From: Rhodoblastus sp963804045
GTDB lineage: Bacteria > Pseudomonadota > Alphaproteobacteria > Rhizobiales > Beijerinckiaceae
Direction of reading: 5' to 3'
Assembly: GCA_963804045.1 (NCBI GenBank)
Contig: CAWDOR010000034.1
Location: 1-64,000 of the forward strand
DNA length: 64,000 nt
Shown one piece after another: positions 17,581-27,761 of the stretch (positions are counted from its first letter, which is position 1; every line of letters begins with the position of its first letter). Under the pieces are notes generated by a model. That model ran no database searches and had not been told where the DNA came from. It saw only the letters and a list, made by a program, of their open reading frames with translations. The position numbers were made by a program, and so were the translations under genes.

Positions 17581-18330
17581 AAATGTGCCGGGCGTAACAA
17601 AATACATCCTGAGGTTGAACTATGCTGCGGAAATCGGCGCCTCGGCCCTGTCTCGAGCGGAAAGCCATGCGCCGCTGTCGCATAAACGTCAGCTTCGAGA
17701 ATTTTTTATGGCAAGGCCGAGCGCCGGTTTTTGAACTGCCTTTATTTTTAATCAGTTATCTTCAAAATGCTTTTCCGGGCGCTCCGCCGGGCGCTTGACT
17801 CGGGTTCTGCGGCGCTCCGAATCGACGTCGAAAAAAAGCCCGCCAATTTTTTTCCGATCGCCCCGCCGGACCGCCTTGCTCGGACTCGCGTCATTCTCAA
17901 GTCATTGCCTGCAAACGATCCAAACCGGGGCGCGGAGGCCGCGGCTCGCGGCCAGGAAATCCCCCTTTGGCCATTGCGCCCCCCGGCCCGTCCGTGTATC
18001 TTCTGACTTGTAAGTAAAACTTCAATATTTCAGCTATGTTTCATGACTACTAATAGTTAAGCTATGTAATGTTAAACAATTTTATTTGCCTATTTTGGGA
18101 ATTTCCCAATATGACTGCGGATTAGACATTTTGAGCAAATTTTTGACTTGTCGGGATCGCCGGCATGAATTAAGACGATGGACAGAGTTGGAGCCATGAT
18201 GGTTTTGACAGCAGTATATGTCGGATTTATACGCGGCGATTACGTGCGCGGTTCTGCATAATTTACGAGCAAGCCCGGTTTGTGTTGCTTGACCTCAGCC
18301 AACGCGTAGAAAACGACAAGAAGATAGAAA
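17581..18330 (+). promoter_or_regulatory. gyrB-dnaA intergenic region, AT-rich leader of dnaA
   Basis: The 750-bp gap has no credible gene. The first 400 bp are GC-rich with a repeated CCGGGCGCT (about 17777 and 17789). From about 18000 to 18250 composition becomes strikingly AT-rich, with a perfect dyad at 18095-18109. I searched by eye for TTATCCACA-type DnaA boxes and saw no convincing cluster. The region probably holds the dnaA promoter and a long leader; an origin function is possible but unproven. Confidence 0.35.
18095..18109. promoter_or_regulatory. 15-bp dyad upstream of dnaA, operator candidate
   Basis: TTGGGAA-T-TTCCCAA is a perfect inverted repeat with 7-bp arms in the AT-rich part of the dnaA leader, about 220 bp before the start codon. 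Its form suits a dimeric repressor site. The binder is unknown. Confidence 0.4.
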
Positions 18331-19782
18331 ATGTCCAAGGCAAACGCTCAGAAATCTATTCAAGATGACACGCGCATGGGCGTCTCCGATGACGCTTGGC
18401 AGAAATTCTGCGCCATTTTGCGCGCCGAATTGGGCGACGCCATTTATTCATCCTGGTTCACGCGCCTGGAGCTCGACCGGATCGTCAACAGTTGCGCGCA
18501 TTTTTCCGTGCCGACCAAGTTTCTGAAGAGCTGGATTCAGGCGCATCACTACGACAAGCTTCGTTCGATCGCGCAGTTGCATCTGGCCGAGGTCGCCGAA
18601 ATCTCGCTGGCGCTGCGCACGGGAACGCTGAACGCTCAGGACAAATCCGTGGAGGCCGAGGCGCCCCAGGCCACGGGAGCGGCGCCGCGCGCGAAAATAT
18701 CGCCGGCGCGGGATCTGCCGCGCGAGGCCGGCGCCCATGTCGAGAGCTCCGCGCTCGACCAGCGGATGAATTTCGGCACATTCATGGTCGGCAAATCCAA
18801 TCAGCTGGCTTTCGCCGCCGCCCAGGAAGTCTGCCGCGCCACCTCCGGCGCCGCCTCCATGTTCAACCCGCTGTTCGTCCATGCCGGCGTCGGCCTGGGC
18901 AAGACCCATTTGATCCAGGCCATAGCCCACGCCACCGCCAAGAATGGCCGCAACGCGCTGTACCTGACCGCCGAAAAATTCATGTACAGCTTTGTTTCCG
19001 CGCTGAAATCGCAGAATTCGCTGTCCTTCAAGGAATCGCTGCGCGGCATCGACCTGCTGATCATCGACGATGTGCAATTCCTGCAGGGCAAGCACACCCA
19101 GCATGAATTCTGCCACACGCTCAATTCGCTGATCGACAATGGCCGCCAGGTGATCATCGCCTGCGACCGCACTCCCAACGAGCTGGAAAATCTCGACGAG
19201 CGCATCCGTTCGCGCTTCGCCGGCGGGCTTTGCGTCGAAATCCATTCGCTGGACGACGACTTGCGGCAAAAAATCGTCGAGGCGCGGGTCGCCGCCGCCA
19301 AGCTGGTGCAGCCGAGCTTCGAGGTCGCGCCCGCCGTGGTCGCCATGGTCGCCAGCCAGATCCGCACCAATGGCCGCGATCTCGACGGCGCGGTGAACCG
19401 GCTGCTGGCCCATACGATTCTGGTCGGCGCGGCGCTGTCGCTCGAACAGGCGGAAAACGCCATTCGCGACCTGATCCGCCATCGCGAGGCCAAGCGCATC
19501 AAGATCGAGGACATTCAGAAACTGGTCGCCACCCATTTCAATGTCAGCCGCGCCGATATTCTCTCCTCGCGCCGCACCGCCAATGTGGTCAAGCCGCGCC
19601 AGATCGCCATGTATCTGGCGAAAATCCTCACCCCCCGCTCGCTGCCGGAAATTGGCCGGCGCTTTGGCGGGCGCGATCACACCACCGTGCTTCACGCCGT
19701 GCGCAAGATCGACGGGCTCGTCGCCAAGGACACCGCGCTGAAGAAGGAACTGGACCATCTCAAGCAGATGCTTGAGGAATAG
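18331..19782 (+). CDS. dnaA: Chromosomal replication initiator protein DnaA
   Basis: AAA+ initiator that binds and melts the chromosomal origin. The 483-residue protein has domain I at about 22-90, a linker to about 150, and the AAA+ domain with Walker A GVGLGKTH near 186-193. Walker B LLIIDDVQF lies near 242 and sensor/arginine-finger R-I-R-S-R-F near 291. Domain IV is the DNA-binding helix-turn-helix with RRTANVVKPRQIAMYLAK and GGRDHTTVLHAVRKI. These C-terminal motifs are the standard DnaA signature. It is well separated from gyrB and ends in a strong bidirectional terminator. Confidence 0.97.
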   Translation: MSKANAQKSIQDDTRMGVSDDAWQKFCAILRAELGDAIYSSWFTRLELDRIVNSCAHFSVPTKFLKSWIQAHHYDKLRSIAQLHLAEVAEISLALRTGTLNAQDKSVEAEAPQATGAAPRAKISPARDLPREAGAHVESSALDQRMNFGTFMVGKSNQLAFAAAQEVCRATSGAASMFNPLFVHAGVGLGKTHLIQAIAHATAKNGRNALYLTAEKFMYSFVSALKSQNSLSFKESLRGIDLLIIDDVQFLQGKHTQHEFCHTLNSLIDNGRQVIIACDRTPNELENLDERIRSRFAGGLCVEIHSLDDDLRQKIVEARVAAAKLVQPSFEVAPAVVAMVASQIRTNGRDLDGAVNRLLAHTILVGAALSLEQAENAIRDLIRHREAKRIKIEDIQKLVATHFNVSRADILSSRRTANVVKPRQIAMYLAKILTPRSLPEIGRRFGGRDHTTVLHAVRKIDGLVAKDTALKKELDHLKQMLEE

Positions 19783-19803
19783 GCGCGACGCCATTCGAAA
19801 AAA

Positions 19804-19839
19804 GGCCCGGAAGCGCAATCGCCTCCGGGCCTTTTTTTT
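19804..19839 (+). terminator. Bidirectional terminator between dnaA and uppP
   Basis: GGCCCGGA and TCCGGGCC form an 8-bp stem flanked by A6 on the left and T8 on the right. It can therefore terminate both dnaA and the convergent uppP transcript. Confidence 0.85.
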
Positions 19840-19858
19840 GAACCGCGAAGGCCGCGAC

Positions 19859-20734
19859 CTATTGCAGCCAGCCCTGGCTGACGCCGGCGATCAGCACGAC
19901 GCCGAGCACGAAGCGGTAGATCACGAAAATCCAGGACGAGAACCGCTCCAGATATTTCATCAGGCTCCAGATCGCGACAAAGGCGGAGATCGAGGCGACG
20001 ACCAGGCCGACGCCGAGAATCATCCAGCCCTCCGCCGGCAGATGCGCCTTGTAGAGTTCGAAGAACTCCTTCATCCCCGCGAGGAAAATCGCGGGCAAGC
20101 CGAGCAGGAAGGAGAAGCGCGCGGCTTCGTCGCGCTTGAGATCGAGGAACAAGGCGGCGGTCAAGGTCGAGCCCGAGCGCGACACGCCGGGAATCAGCGC
20201 CCCGACCTGGGCGAGGCCGACCAGCATGGCGTCCTTCAATCCGACATTGTCGAGCGTGCGGCGATGGGCGCAGAATTTTTCCGCCAGCGCCAGCAAGAGC
20301 GACATGACGATGCAGGCCGCGCCGATGACATAGAGGCTGCGCAGCGGCGAGCCGCAGGTGTTCAGCGTTTTCGACAGCAGCACGCCGAAAACGACCAGCG
20401 GCAGCGTCGCCAGCAAAATCCAGGTGGTGAAACGGAACTGCCAGTCGCGGAAGTCGCGGCGCCTGACGGCGTTGATCGAGCCGCCGACCAGGCCGGCGAA
20501 ATCGCTCCAGAAATAGGAGATCACCGCCGCCAGCGCCGCCATTTGCATGGCCGCCGAAAAGGCCGAGCCGGGATCGCGCCAGCCGAGCAGCGCCGGGACG
20601 ATGCGCATATGGGCGGTGGAGGAAATCGGCAAAAGCTCGGAAATGCCCTGAACCACGCCCAGCGCCGCCACTTTGGCCGCGCCCAGTTCAATGAATCCGG
20701 TGTCCAACCCTTGTGTGCAAACTTCGGCGGCCAT
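19859..20734 (-). CDS. uppP: Undecaprenyl-diphosphatase (BacA family)
   Basis: Integral membrane enzyme that recycles undecaprenyl pyrophosphate to the monophosphate carrier for peptidoglycan and other envelope polymers; it also confers bacitracin tolerance. The 291-residue protein has eight or so hydrophobic helices and both family signatures, QGISELLPISSTAH near residue 29 and IPGVSRSGST near 175. The start gives MAAEVCTQGLD; a slightly later start is possible. It is convergent with dnaA and lies downstream of ecm, separated from it by a terminator. Confidence 0.93.
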   Translation of the reverse strand: MAAEVCTQGLDTGFIELGAAKVAALGVVQGISELLPISSTAHMRIVPALLGWRDPGSAFSAAMQMAALAAVISYFWSDFAGLVGGSINAVRRRDFRDWQFRFTTWILLATLPLVVFGVLLSKTLNTCGSPLRSLYVIGAACIVMSLLLALAEKFCAHRRTLDNVGLKDAMLVGLAQVGALIPGVSRSGSTLTAALFLDLKRDEAARFSFLLGLPAIFLAGMKEFFELYKAHLPAEGWMILGVGLVVASISAFVAIWSLMKYLERFSSWIFVIYRFVLGVVLIAGVSQGWLQ

Positions 20735-20757
20735 GCGCGCGCTCCCGTCGAATCAGC

Positions 20758-20798
20758 AAAAAAACGCCTCCGCCGGTTTTGAACGACCCGGCGAAGGC
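20758..20798 (-). terminator. Terminator downstream of ecm
   Basis: On the minus strand GCCTTCGCCGG and CCGGCGGAGGC make an 11-bp stem with one G.T wobble, followed by seven T residues. It separates ecm from uppP. Confidence 0.75.
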
Positions 20799-20927
20799 TG
20801 GCAATGCTCCATTTTCAAGATCTTGATGATCGCGACAGGTCGCGCTCGTCAAGGCCCCTCGCATCGGCTCGGCCTCGCCTTTGCTCCTGACAGGTTTTCA
20901 TGCGTGAGAACCTTGCCCGTCCAGGGG

Positions 20928-22910
20928 TCAGGCCGCCTCGGCGCTTTTTTCCACCACGCGGACAATGTCGGCCATGATGGCGTTGAGTTCGTAATCCTTG
21001 GGCGTATAGACCGCCGCCACGCCCTCGGCGAGCAATTGCTTCTCGTCCTCGGGCGGGATGATGCCGCCGACGATCACGGGGATGTCGGCAATGCCCTGGG
21101 CCTTCATCTTGTCCAGCACGTCGCGCACCAGGGGCAGATGCGAGCCGGAGAGAATCGACAGGCCCACGACATGCACGCCCTCTTCCAGCGCGGCGTTGAC
21201 GATTTCCGCGGGGGTCAGGCGTATCCCCTCGTAAACCACCTCCATGCCGGCGTCGCGGGCGCGCACCGCGATCTGCTCGGCGCCGTTGGAATGGCCGTCG
21301 AGACCGGGCTTGCCGACCAGGAACTTGATGCGCCGTCCGAGTTTTTTCGAGACGCGGTCGACTTCGGCGCGCACCGGGGCCAGCGAGCCCCCGCTCTCGC
21401 GCGCGGCGCGGCCGACGCCGGTGGGGGCGCGGAATTCGCCGAAAACCTCGCGCAGGGTCTGGCCCCATTCGCCAGTGGTGACCCCCGCCTTGGCGGCGGC
21501 GATCGAGGGCTCCATGATGTTGCGGTCTTCCTGGGCGGCGGCGCGCAGCTCGGCCAAGGCTTTTTCCACCGCCTTGGCGTCGCGCTGCGACCGCCAGCTT
21601 TGAGGCGCTCGATCTGCTCGGCCTCGACATGTTCGGAGACAACCATGATCGAGCCTTCGCCGGTGGTCAGCGGCGAGGGTTCGGTTTCGACGAAACGGTT
21701 GACGCCGACCACGGTCTGCTCGCCCGCCTCGATGCTTTCGAGACGGCGGGTGTTGGATTCGACCAGTTTCGACTTGAGATAGCCGGTTTCCACCGCCGCC
21801 ACCGCGCCGCCCATGGCGTCGATCGCCGCCAGCTCGGCCAGAGCCTCCGCTTTCAGCGATTCCACCTTCTTGCTGCAGCTCGACCGAGCCATCGAACAGA
21901 TCGCCATATTCGAGCAGATCGGTCTCATAAGCCAAAATCTGCTGGAGGCGCAGCGACCATTGCTGGTCGAAGGGGCGCGGCAGGCCCAGCGCCTCGTTCC
22001 AGGCGGGAAGCTGCACGGCGCGGGCGCGGGCCTTTTTGGAGAGCACCACGGCCAGCGTTTCGATGAGGATGCGATAGACGTTGTTTTCCGGCTGCTGCTC
22101 GGTGAGCCCGAGCGAATTGACCTGCACGCCATAGCGGAAGCGGCGGTGCTTTTCCTCCTTCACGCCATAGCGGTTGAGCGTCAGCTCGTCCCACAATTCG
22201 GTGAAGGCGCGGACCTTGGCCAGTTCGGTGACGAAGCGCATGCCGGCGTTGAGGAAGAAGGAGATGCGTCCGACGACCTCGCCGAAATCCTCATCGGCGA
22301 CCTCGCCGGAGTTCTTCACCGTATCGAGAATCGCAACAGCCGTGGCCAGCGCATAGGACAGTTCCTGCACCGGCGTCGCGCCGGCTTCCTGCAAATGATA
22401 GGAGCAGACATTCATCGGGTTCCACTTGGGAACCTGCTTCGTGGTGAACAGGATGACGTCCTTGGTCAGGCGCAGCGACGGACCGGGCGGGAACACATAG
22501 GTGCCGCGCGAAAGATATTCCTTGATGATGTCGTTCTGGGTCGTGCCTTGCAGGGCCGAGCGCGGCGCGCCCTGAAGATCGGCGGCGGCGATATAGAGCG
22601 ACAGCAGCCAGGGCGCCGTGGCGTTGATGGTCATCGACGTGTTCATCTGCGCAATGGGAATGCCGTCGAACAGAGTGTTCATGTCGCCGAGATGGCTGAT
22701 CGGCACGCCGACCTTGCCGACCTCGCCGCGCGACAGCGGATGATCGGAATCGTAACCGGTCTGGGTCGGCAGATCGAAGGCGATCGACAGGCCCGTCTGG
22801 CCCTTGGCGAGATTGCCGCGATAGAGCTTGTTGGAATTGGCGGCGTTGGAATGACCGGCATAGGTGCGGAAAATCCAGGGCTTGTCGCGACCGGTTTGGG
22901 GCTTCGTCAT
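20928..22910 (-). CDS. ecm: Ethylmalonyl-CoA mutase, with two compensating frameshifts
   Basis: B12-dependent enzyme that converts (2R)-ethylmalonyl-CoA to (2S)-methylsuccinyl-CoA. The frame codes 660 residues. The catalytic barrel contains AFDLPTQTGYDSDHPLSRG, NTSMTINAT and QGTTQNDIIKEYLSRGTYV. The C-terminal cobalamin domain has the D-x-H-x-x-G ligand motif in DGHSNG. The family signatures near residue 50 separate Ecm from methylmalonyl-CoA mutase. Between about 21600 and 21874 the reading frame is wrong: the correct sequence (KKVESLKAEALAELAAI to EHVEAEQIERLKA) is in another frame, entered by an extra base after CTGCAG and left by a missing base before TGGCGG. These are probably assembly errors. 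It is divergent from ccr. Confidence 0.9.
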   Translation of the reverse strand: MTKPQTGRDKPWIFRTYAGHSNAANSNKLYRGNLAKGQTGLSIAFDLPTQTGYDSDHPLSRGEVGKVGVPISHLGDMNTLFDGIPIAQMNTSMTINATAPWLLSLYIAAADLQGAPRSALQGTTQNDIIKEYLSRGTYVFPPGPSLRLTKDVILFTTKQVPKWNPMNVCSYHLQEAGATPVQELSYALATAVAILDTVKNSGEVADEDFGEVVGRISFFLNAGMRFVTELAKVRAFTELWDELTLNRYGVKEEKHRRFRYGVQVNSLGLTEQQPENNVYRILIETLAVVLSKKARARAVQLPAWNEALGLPRPFDQQWSLRLQQILAYETDLLEYGDLFDGSVELQQEGGIAESGGSGRAGGDRRHGRRGGGGGNRLSQVETGRIQHPPSRKHRGGRADRGRRQPFRRNRTLAADHRRRLDHGCLRTCRGRADRAPQSWRSQRDAKAVEKALAELRAAAQEDRNIMEPSIAAAKAGVTTGEWGQTLREVFGEFRAPTGVGRAARESGGSLAPVRAEVDRVSKKLGRRIKFLVGKPGLDGHSNGAEQIAVRARDAGMEVVYEGIRLTPAEIVNAALEEGVHVVGLSILSGSHLPLVRDVLDKMKAQGIADIPVIVGGIIPPEDEKQLLAEGVAAVYTPKDYELNAIMADIVRVVEKSAEAA

Positions 22911-23326
22911 GGGGGCCTCTCGCTATCTCGCCAAATTTTTGCGCGCGCGCATTTTGGGTTCTGCTTTGACTTACTTTTTCGCAAAGCACAATCGTCCATC
23001 CAGCGGGACGAGGCGCATCGGCGAAGGCCAAAAAACGCGGGTCGAGGTTTTTGTCGTTATTTTCCGAAGGCGCGCGAAAAAAACCAGAACGAAACAGGAT
23101 CGGACTTAAGGACAAAGCGAAAATCCGCGCGGAACACTCGCCAAAGCGTCAGAAAATGTATAATTGCCGGCTCAAATGGAGGAAGTGGCGCGGACTGGTC
23201 CGCCGTGCGCCCGCCTTTCATGAGAATTTTGCTGCGTCGCAAAGAAAGGGCATTCCTCTTTCTTTCGCGCCGCATTAGCCTTTGCGCCGATTTCGAGGGA
23301 AAGCGGCCAAACGACAGGAGTGAGCG
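22911..23326. promoter_or_regulatory. Divergent ecm/ccr promoter region
   Basis: This 416-bp stretch separates two genes of the same pathway and has no credible coding frame. It is mixed in composition with several A-runs, and AGGAG at about 23314 is the ccr ribosome site. I do not see a clear dyad or riboswitch. It is the natural place for co-regulation of the pathway. Confidence 0.4.
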
Positions 23327-24616
<1,290 letters not shown>

Positions 24617-24631
24617 GTTTTCGAGACGGGT

Positions 24632-25501
24632 TTATGAAAGGCGGGGTCGATCCCCGCCTTTTTTGTTTTCGGCGCGCCGTTTCATCACCGCCTGGTTGAG
24701 CGCCGCGCCATAGAGAAAGATCGCCGCCAGCGCATAGAGAAAGACGATGGCGATCATCACCGAGGCCAGCCCAGCGTAAGTCGCCACATAGCGGAAGGCG
24801 AATCGCGCCAGATAGGAGCTGAAGGCCAAGGCGAAAGCCATCCAGGCGGCGAAGGTCAGGATGACGCCCGGCGCGAAATCGCGCGGCCGCAATTTGGCGT
24901 TGGGCAGGACGCGATGCGCCAGGATCAGCGCGGCGAGAAGAATGACCGTGGCGACGCCATAGCGGGCGGCCACGACCAGTTGGGTCAGGGAGTCGAGCGC
25001 CGGCGCGAATTTGAGCACGCCGGCCCAGATCGCCGGGCCCAGCACCAGCAGGAAGGTCAGCGACAGCAGAGCCAGCGCGCCGATCAGCACATAGGCGATG
25101 GATTCCAGCCGCAACAGCCACCAGCGCCGGGTTTCGCTCAGGCCATAGGCGCGGTTCAACCCGGTGCGCAAGGCCTCGACGCCGCTGGAGGAGAAATAGA
25201 CCGCCAAAGCCGCGCTGACCGTCAACAGGCTGCTGTGCTGGGCGCTGAGCACATTATGGATTTCGCCGAGGATGGGCCCGGAGACCTGCGGCGGCCAGAA
25301 TTCGAAGAAAGCCGAGGCCGCGTCGTCGGCCACCGGCTGGGCGCCGAAAAAGCCGGCGAGGCTGGTGGCGAAAATCAGGAAAGGGAAAATCGCCGTCAGG
25401 CCCTGAAGCGCGATATGGCTCGACATGGCGTAGCCGTCGTCGGCGGAAAAATTGCTCAGGCTGTCCCAGGCCAGACGGAAAAGCTCTCTTGTCGAAATCA
25501 C
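24632..25501 (-). CDS. YihY/virulence factor BrkB family membrane protein
   Basis: Integral membrane protein of unknown biochemical function; the family was once called RNase BN, an assignment now dropped. From GTG 25501 it has 289 residues. It begins M-I-S-T-R-E-L-F-R-L-A-W-D and has six hydrophobic helices and the family motifs AMSSHIALQGLTAIFPFL and SGVEALRTGLNRAYG. I chose GTG 25501 because GAGGGG lies five bases upstream; ATG 25531 and earlier codons lack a comparable site. The last codons lie in the terminator shared with ccr. Confidence 0.82.
   Translation of the reverse strand: MISTRELFRLAWDSLSNFSADDGYAMSSHIALQGLTAIFPFLIFATSLAGFFGAQPVADDAASAFFEFWPPQVSGPILGEIHNVLSAQHSSLLTVSAALAVYFSSSGVEALRTGLNRAYGLSETRRWWLLRLESIAYVLIGALALLSLTFLLVLGPAIWAGVLKFAPALDSLTQLVVAARYGVATVILLAALILAHRVLPNAKLRPRDFAPGVILTFAAWMAFALAFSSYLARFAFRYVATYAGLASVMIAIVFLYALAAIFLYGAALNQAVMKRRAENKKGGDRPRLS
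24637..24665 (+). terminator. Bidirectional terminator after ccr
   Basis: AAAGGCGGGG and CCCCGCCTTT form a 10-bp stem with a 5-nt loop and T-rich 3' flank, read in both directions. It overlaps the last codons of the convergent membrane-protein gene. Confidence 0.85.
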
Positions 25502-25641
25502 TTGCGCCCCTCGAGATCGCTTGCGCCCCATCAATCGCAACTCGCCGCCGGCGGCTATCATGCGCGGGGCCGCGCGGGGAAGCAAATTTCTGGCGCGCGG
25601 CGCGCGCGCGTCCTATTTGTGGGAGCGAATGGAGAATTTTC

Positions 25642-27678
25642 ATGGCCGCGCCAAATCCGCTTTTGACCGAATGGACCACGCCCTTCGCCCTGCCGCCCTT
25701 CGCGGAAATCGCCGCGGACCAGTTCCGCGACGCCTTCGCCCGCGCCCTGAGCGAACATGAGGCGGAAATCGCCGCGATCACCGGCGATCCGGAGCCGCCG
25801 ACTTTCGCCAACACCATTGACGCGCTGGAGCTGGCGGGGAAAAGCCTCAACAAGGTCGGCGGCGTCTTCTGGAACCTGTCGGGCACGGATTCGACCGAAG
25901 AATTGCGCGCCATAGAGCGCGAGATTTCGCCGCTGCTGACCCGGCATTACACCGCCATTTCGCTCAATCCCGAACTGTTCGCCCGGGTCGCCGATCTCTG
26001 GGGGCGCCGCGACCATTTGGCCCTGGACGAGGAACAGGCGCGGCTGCTGGAGCTGACCTATAAAAGTTTCATTCGCACCGGCGCGCAATTGCGGGGGGCC
26101 GACCGCGACCGCTATGGCGAAGTCGCGGAAAAGCTGAGCGAACTGGAAACCGATTTCGCCCAGAATATTCTTGCCGACGAGACCGACCGGCTGTTCGAGC
26201 TGGACGAGGCCGATCTCGGCGGTCTGGCCGAGGACGTCAAGGCCGCCGCCGCCCAGACGGCGAAGGATCGAAAGACCGCCAAGCCCTATGCGCTGACGCT
26301 GCAACGCTCCAGCGCCGAGGCCTTCTTGAGCCAGTCGACCCGGCGCGATCTGCGCGAGGATTTTTTCAAGGCCTGGATCGCGCGCGGCGAAAATCCGGGG
26401 AAAACCGACAATCGCCCGCTGATCGCGCAAATTCTGGCGCTGCGCCAGGAGAAGGCGAAACTGCTCGGCTACAAGACTTTCGCCGATTACAAGCTTGAGC
26501 CGACCATGGCCCACACGCCGCGCGCGGCGCAGGATCTCATGGAAAAGCTCTGGACGCCGGCGCTCGGCCGCGCGGCGGAAGAGCGCGCCGCGCTGCAAAA
26601 ATTGATCGACGAGGAAGGCGGCAATTTCAGGCTGGCCGCCCATGACTGGCGTTTTTACGCGGAAAAGCTGCGGCTGGCGCGCTACACGCTCGATCAGGCC
26701 GAACTCGCCGGCTATTTCCAGCTGGAGACCATGATCGAGGCGGCTTTTTATTGCGCGGAAAGGCTGTTTGGCCTGCGCTTCAACCCGCGTCCCGAGTTGC
26801 CGGTCTATCATCCGGATGTCCGCGTCTTCGAGGTCACCGATGCGCAGGGGCGCCATGTGGCGATTTTCTACGGCGATTATTTCGCCCGCGCAGGCAAGCG
26901 CTCGGGCGCGTGGATGTCGAATTTCCGCGGCCAGAAAAAACTCGGCGGCGCGGAGCGGCCGGTGGTCGTCAATGTCTTGAATTTCTCCAAACCCTCGCCG
27001 GAGCGGCCGTCGCTGCTGTCGCTGACCGAGGTCATCACCCTGTTCCATGAATTCGGCCACGCCCTGCATGGCATGTTGTCGGATGTGGTCTATCCCTCGA
27101 TGAGCGGAACCTCGACGCCGACCGATTTCGTCGAATTTCCCTCGCAGCTTTACGAGCACTGGGCGCTGCGCCCGGAAGTACTGGAGAAATTCGCCCGGCA
27201 TTATCAGACCGGCGCGCCCATGCCCCCGGCCATGATCGAGCGCATCGACGCCGCCCGCCATTTCAACCAGGGTTTTGGCGCGGTCGAGTTTCTGGCCTCG
27301 GCCCTGGTCGATTTCAGCCTGCATTGGCGCGAGGACGCGCCCGCCGACATCGACATGGCCGAAGGCGAAATTCTCCAGAAAATCGGCCTGCCCCAGGAAA
27401 TCGTCATGCGCCACCGCTCCGCGCATTTCTCCCATATTTTCTCGGGAGAATCCTATGCGGCCGGCTATTATTCCTATCTCTGGTCGGAAACCTTGGACGC
27501 CGATGGTTTCGCCGCTTTCGAGGAGGCAGGAGACATTTTCGATCCGGTCATCGCGGAAAAATTGCGCGACAATGTCTATGCCGCCGGCAATCGCCGCGAC
27601 CCCAACGCCGCCTATCTCGCCTTTCGCGGCCATGCGCCGGACACGACGGCCTTGTTGCGCAAAAAAGGCTTTGTGTGA
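25642..27678 (+). CDS. M3-family peptidase (oligopeptidase A / peptidyl-dipeptidase Dcp-like)
   Basis: Cytosolic zinc oligopeptidase that degrades short peptides. The 678-residue protein has the helical N-terminal lobe typical of Dcp/OpdA (PPTFANTIDALELAG near residue 53) and the thermolysin-like zinc motif HEFGHALHG at 469-477. A downstream glutamate ligand lies in the S-G-T-S-T-P-T-D-F-V-E-F region. ATG 25642 has GGAG seven bases upstream and starts MAAPNPLLTEW, the usual form. Dcp and OpdA cannot be separated reliably by eye; the length fits Dcp. Confidence 0.93.
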   Translation: MAAPNPLLTEWTTPFALPPFAEIAADQFRDAFARALSEHEAEIAAITGDPEPPTFANTIDALELAGKSLNKVGGVFWNLSGTDSTEELRAIEREISPLLTRHYTAISLNPELFARVADLWGRRDHLALDEEQARLLELTYKSFIRTGAQLRGADRDRYGEVAEKLSELETDFAQNILADETDRLFELDEADLGGLAEDVKAAAAQTAKDRKTAKPYALTLQRSSAEAFLSQSTRRDLREDFFKAWIARGENPGKTDNRPLIAQILALRQEKAKLLGYKTFADYKLEPTMAHTPRAAQDLMEKLWTPALGRAAEERAALQKLIDEEGGNFRLAAHDWRFYAEKLRLARYTLDQAELAGYFQLETMIEAAFYCAERLFGLRFNPRPELPVYHPDVRVFEVTDAQGRHVAIFYGDYFARAGKRSGAWMSNFRGQKKLGGAERPVVVNVLNFSKPSPERPSLLSLTEVITLFHEFGHALHGMLSDVVYPSMSGTSTPTDFVEFPSQLYEHWALRPEVLEKFARHYQTGAPMPPAMIERIDAARHFNQGFGAVEFLASALVDFSLHWREDAPADIDMAEGEILQKIGLPQEIVMRHRSAHFSHIFSGESYAAGYYSYLWSETLDADGFAAFEEAGDIFDPVIAEKLRDNVYAAGNRRDPNAAYLAFRGHAPDTTALLRKKGFV

Positions 27679-27761
27679 TCGAAAGGCATATTGCGCTGCG
27701 AAAAGCGGCGCTATAAGTCCGCCCCAATATTTTCTTCAAAGACGTGACAGCAGGAGCCGAC

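Noticed and set aside
15094..17607. Long open frame antisense to gyrB
   Set aside because: Mirror frames of GC-rich genes stay open by codon bias; the sense strand is plainly gyrB.
17581..18330. Chromosomal origin between gyrB and dnaA
   Set aside because: It is AT-rich in part, but I could not find a cluster of DnaA boxes; kept only as a leader region.
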